64,000 bases of DNA from positions 340,935 through 404,934 of the forward strand of contig JAAFIS010000002.1 of the NCBI GenBank assembly GCA_013298695.1, read 5' to 3'. Position 1 is the stretch's first letter. Each line of letters opens with the position of its first letter. This document shows, piece after piece, positions 61,661-64,000 of the stretch. This DNA comes from Betaproteobacteria bacterium. Lineage in GTDB: Bacteria; Pseudomonadota; Gammaproteobacteria; Burkholderiales; Casimicrobiaceae. The translations under genes were made by a program, and so were the position numbers. The notes under the pieces were generated by a model. It did no database searches and was not told where the DNA came from. It was given only the letters and a program-made list of their open reading frames with translations.

Positions 61661-61998
61661 GCGAAGCGAATGAAGCCGTGACAACGACGATTGATACAAC
61701 CCTCCTCGCGCGCGCATGGGTCCACGCGCACGAGGAAGATCACGACGGCATGCAAGTGTTTCGTCCGCTCGGAACGCAGCTGCCGCCTTCGCGTGGGCGG
61801 CGCGTCATTGATCTTTCAACGCCAGAGGTTATGACTGGTCTCGCACCGGGTGCGGATGATCGCCCAGAGAGTTTCCACCGAGCCTGGACGATTGAAAATG
61901 ACGTGCTCCGCATTCGCGCGGTGGCTGCGAGCGAGCAACGTTTCCGCATCTCAAGGTTAGCGTCAGATGAACTTGCACTGATACGGCTCTCGTCATAG
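61642..61998 (+). CDS. Hypothetical protein coupled to the metalloprotease
   Basis: 118 residues starting inside the protease gene in another frame (19-bp overlap), which indicates coupled translation. Sequence blocks: LARAWVHAHEEDHDGMQVFR and DRPESFHRAWTIENDVLRIR. I recognise no family. Small proteins fixed next to proteases are sometimes inhibitors or chaperones; this is only inference. Ends before a bidirectional terminator. Confidence 0.7.
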   Translation: MERDDLSEANEAVTTTIDTTLLARAWVHAHEEDHDGMQVFRPLGTQLPPSRGRRVIDLSTPEVMTGLAPGADDRPESFHRAWTIENDVLRIRAVAASEQRFRISRLASDELALIRLSS

Positions 61999-62017
61999 AA
62001 AACCCGGGGTTAGGAAT

Positions 62018-62045
62018 AAAAAAAGCCCGCACAAGGCGGGCTTTT
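62018..62045. terminator. Bidirectional intrinsic terminator
   Basis: Stem GCCCGC (62025-62030) and GCGGGC (62036-62041) with an ACAAG loop, flanked by seven A on the left and TTTT on the right, so it can act on both strands. It separates the plus-strand protease pair from rplY on the minus strand. Confidence 0.9.
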
Positions 62046-62063
62046 CGCGGATCAAAACGACAA

Positions 62064-62759
62064 TTATTTCTTGCCGTCTTTAACGCCTTGCTTGTCTTTG
62101 TTCGGCGCAGCAGGTGGAGCTGCTGGCGCTTTCTGTTTCGACGCTGCAACTTCCGCAGCGGCAGGTGCGCCCTCAGCGGGTGCAGCTTCTTCTTTGACCA
62201 TCGACGCGGTGGCGAACACTGCATCTTTGTTGCGTCCGTGGAACACGAGCGTAACGCCTGCGGGCAGCGTAATGTCTTTCGCGTGAATCGATTCGCCCGC
62301 TTTGAGATCTTTCATATCGACCTCAATGAAGCGCGGAAGATCTTTCGGTAAGCAGCTGATTTCAACGTCGGTCAACACGTGGTTTACGATTGCTGCGGAG
62401 AGTTTGACCGCAGGCGACACGTCTTGATTCACGAAGTGAACGGGCACTTTCATGTGAATTTTCTTGCCGGCTTCAACGCGTTGAAAATCGATATGCAAAA
62501 TTTGCTGTTTGAACGGGTGGTATTGCACATCGCGCAGCAGAACTTGGCTGGTCGCTTTGTCGACCTTCATCGAAAGAATCGAGCTATGAAACTCTTCTTT
62601 CTTGAGGGCGTGCCAAAGGGCGTTGTGATCGAGTTCGATCATTTCAGGTTTAGCTTCGCCTCCGTAGACGATGCCTGGAACTTTCGCAGCGTGACGCAGG
62701 CGGCGGCTCGCTCCGGTGCCCTGTAGCGTCCGCGCGAAAGCGGTGAATTCAGTTGCCAT
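62064..62759 (-). CDS. rplY: 50S ribosomal protein L25/CTC
   Basis: 231 residues from [20 protein letters not shown], with GGAG eight bases upstream; a start seven codons earlier is less likely. [20 protein letters not shown] and [20 protein letters not shown] mark the L25 and TL5/CTC domains. The last 40 residues are Ala/Pro/Lys-rich and low-complexity. Binds 5S rRNA. Downstream of prs in the usual order, but pth does not follow. Confidence 0.97.
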   Translation of the reverse strand: MATEFTAFARTLQGTGASRRLRHAAKVPGIVYGGEAKPEMIELDHNALWHALKKEEFHSSILSMKVDKATSQVLLRDVQYHPFKQQILHIDFQRVEAGKKIHMKVPVHFVNQDVSPAVKLSAAIVNHVLTDVEISCLPKDLPRFIEVDMKDLKAGESIHAKDITLPAGVTLVFHGRNKDAVFATASMVKEEAAPAEGAPAAAEVAASKQKAPAAPPAAPNKDKQGVKDGKK

Positions 62760-62851
62760 GTTGTTAACTCCAATTGTCATTAAAAGTTTTGTCGTGACAC
62801 CGCGACCAGTGTGACGTCAAAGGCTCTCGCGCGTTTGCGCGTGAGAAAAAT

Positions 62852-63811
62852 CTATTCGGTAAATAACGAAGACACGCTGTCTTCGTTGGAAATTCTTTGC
62901 ATCGTTTCAGCAATCAATTGCGCGCTAGAAATTTGACGAATTTTTCCAGTCTTCGCCAAATCCTGCGCTTCTTTCGAGAGCGGAATGGTGTCGCTCACGA
63001 CCAATGAATCAAGTGACGGACCCTCAATTCGCGAAACTGCCTCACCGGATAACACTGCATGCGTGCAATACGCGATCACTTTCACCGCGCCATTGTCTTT
63101 GAGCGCTTGCGCGGCTTTGCAAAGCGTATTCGCGGTGTCAACGATGTCGTCCATAATCACGCAGGTGCGCCCATCGACGTCACCGATGATGTTCATCACT
63201 TCCGAGACGTTTGCCTTCGGACGGCGTTTGTCGATGATCGCTAAATCGGTGTCCAATCGTTTGGCCACTGCGCGAGCACGAACGACGCCGCCAACGTCGG
63301 GCGACACCACCAAGAGGTTTTCGTATTTCTGTTTCCAAATGTCTGCAAGCAGAATTGGCGTCGCGTAAATGTTGTCAACTGGGATGTTGAAAAAACCCTG
63401 AATTTGATCTGCGTGTAGATCCATCGTGAGTACGCGATCAACGCCCACCGCAGAGAGCATGTCAGCGACGACTTTGGCAGAGATCGGGACCCGCGCCGAA
63501 CGAGGGCGACGATCTTGGCGGGCATACCCGAAATACGGCATCGCTGCCGTGATTCGACCTGCGGAGGCGCGCTTTAGCGCATCGACCATGATCACCAGTT
63601 CCATCAAATTTTGATTGGTGGGCGCGCAGGTGGATTGCAAAACGAACACGTCTTTACCGCGCACGTTTTCGAGAATTTCGATGTCGCACTCGCCGTCAGA
63701 AAACGACGAAACCTTTGCCTTGCCCAAGCGAAGGTTCAAATGTTCAGCGACCGATTGTGCGAGCTTCACGTTGGCATTGCCGGTGAAAACCATCATGTCG
63801 TGAAAGCTCAT
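62852..63811 (-). CDS. prs: Ribose-phosphate pyrophosphokinase
   Basis: 319 residues from [20 protein letters not shown]; the open frame upstream runs through the terminator and tRNA. PRPP-synthase landmarks: [40 protein letters not shown] and the PRPP-binding [20 protein letters not shown]. Makes PRPP for nucleotide, His and Trp synthesis. Followed by rplY at 92 bp, probably co-transcribed. Confidence 0.98.
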   Translation of the reverse strand: MSFHDMMVFTGNANVKLAQSVAEHLNLRLGKAKVSSFSDGECDIEILENVRGKDVFVLQSTCAPTNQNLMELVIMVDALKRASAGRITAAMPYFGYARQDRRPRSARVPISAKVVADMLSAVGVDRVLTMDLHADQIQGFFNIPVDNIYATPILLADIWKQKYENLLVVSPDVGGVVRARAVAKRLDTDLAIIDKRRPKANVSEVMNIIGDVDGRTCVIMDDIVDTANTLCKAAQALKDNGAVKVIAYCTHAVLSGEAVSRIEGPSLDSLVVSDTIPLSKEAQDLAKTGKIRQISSAQLIAETMQRISNEDSVSSLFTE

Positions 63812-63842
63812 GGCGCGGACTCGGTGAACAATGAGTGGATCG

Positions 63843-63883
63843 AAAAAAAAGCGGTCTTGATAGATTAAGCAAGACCGCTTTTT
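63843..63883. terminator. Terminator between tRNA-Gln and prs
   Basis: Perfect 9-bp stem GCGGTCTTG (63851-63859) and CAAGACCGC (63870-63878), extended by A/T pairs, with T-runs on both sides. On the minus strand it ends the tRNA transcript just before prs, so prs has its own promoter or relies on read-through. Confidence 0.85.
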
Positions 63884-63894
63884 GAGATTTGTAT

Positions 63895-63969
63895 TGGCAG
63901 GGGAGGAAGGGATCGAACCTACGTATACCGGAATCAAAATCCGGTGCCTTACCACTTGGCGACTCCCCT
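63895..63969 (-). tRNA. tRNA-Gln (anticodon UUG)
   Basis: 75 nt with CCA encoded (63895-63897). Acceptor stem AGGGGAG/CTCCCCT, anticodon stem CCGGA/TCCGG with loop TTTTGAT, giving UUG. The T arm has GTAGG/CCTTC around TTCGATC, with one U-U mismatch. D arm GCC-AAGTGGTAA-GGC. Position upstream of prs is typical for the class. Confidence 0.95.
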
Positions 63970-64000
63970 ACACACGAGTGCAGCTTTCGCTACCTCGCTT

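Noticed and set aside
1-64000. CRISPR arrays, prophage, insertion sequences
   Set aside because: No direct-repeat/spacer arrays, transposase, integrase or phage structural genes were seen. The S74 domain protein has no phage neighbours.

Overview
The window looks like chromosomal DNA of a betaproteobacterium of moderate GC. The main evidence is gene order. The lptC-lptA-lptB-rpoN-hpf-ptsN-hprK-rapZ run (24-31 kb), the yebC-ruvC-ruvA-ruvB-ybgC-tolQRA run (12-23 kb) and the tRNA-Gln/prs/rplY end (62-64 kb) are arrangements known from that class. I cannot name genus or species. No phage, insertion sequence, plasmid backbone or CRISPR array is visible, so this is mostly core genome with small accessory pockets.

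Layout. 1-11 kb (minus strand): 3'-truncated mgtE, mtgA, a TonB-type energy transducer, an RNase II-type exonuclease, a cytosolic 5'-nucleotidase, a TPR-methyltransferase, mpl and a five-PAS diguanylate cyclase. 11-12.5 kb: two conserved small families (DUF455, DUF962). 12.6-23 kb: the yebC-ruvCAB-tol locus, broken up by extra genes. A three-gene ECF sigma / anti-sigma / secreted-protein cassette sits between ruvC and ruvA, and a pseudopilin-like gene plus a 51-codon ORF sit between ruvA and ruvB. 22.9-31.6 kb: the PTS-Ntr/HprK/RapZ/sigma-54 regulatory genes and the LPS inner-core genes (kdsD, kdsC, lptCAB). 31.8-41.6 kb: a stress and signalling pocket of small envelope proteins (BON lipoprotein, ferritin-like, DUF1469, DUF883, DUF1328, CsbD), a two-component pair, a lone receiver, a BLUF photoreceptor opposite a Crp/Fnr regulator, a membrane-anchored TAXI protein and a BON-OmpA protein. 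41.9-47.3 kb: hemW, yceH, rdgB, rph, a sugar epimerase and a glycosyltransferase, with a REP-like inverted repeat in four successive gaps. 47.4-57.7 kb: a modular surface protein ending in an S74 chaperone domain, a Cys/Met-metabolism PLP enzyme, metK, two lipid A acyltransferases, tsaC, glycerate kinase, a second BLUF protein and a GST. 57.9-64 kb: a DUF1190 / ATP-grasp / DUF350 set, an M43-type metalloprotease with an overlapping partner gene, then rplY, prs and tRNA-Gln.

The most unusual structure is a dispersed family of short palindromes with consensus close to CGCCCAATTTAATTGGGCG. They occur in pairs whose centres are always 65-67 bp apart. I find seven pairs and one single copy. Five pairs are in gaps between genes. 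Two of those five flank the ECF cassette inserted between ruvC and ruvA. One pair lies inside the epimerase gene, on either side of its conserved YGKSK active-site codons, and the single copy lies inside an acyltransferase gene. Other points of note are a LON-domain gene that seems to start at AUC, a RapZ with an altered P-loop, and a metK leader whose start region can pair with an upstream arm.
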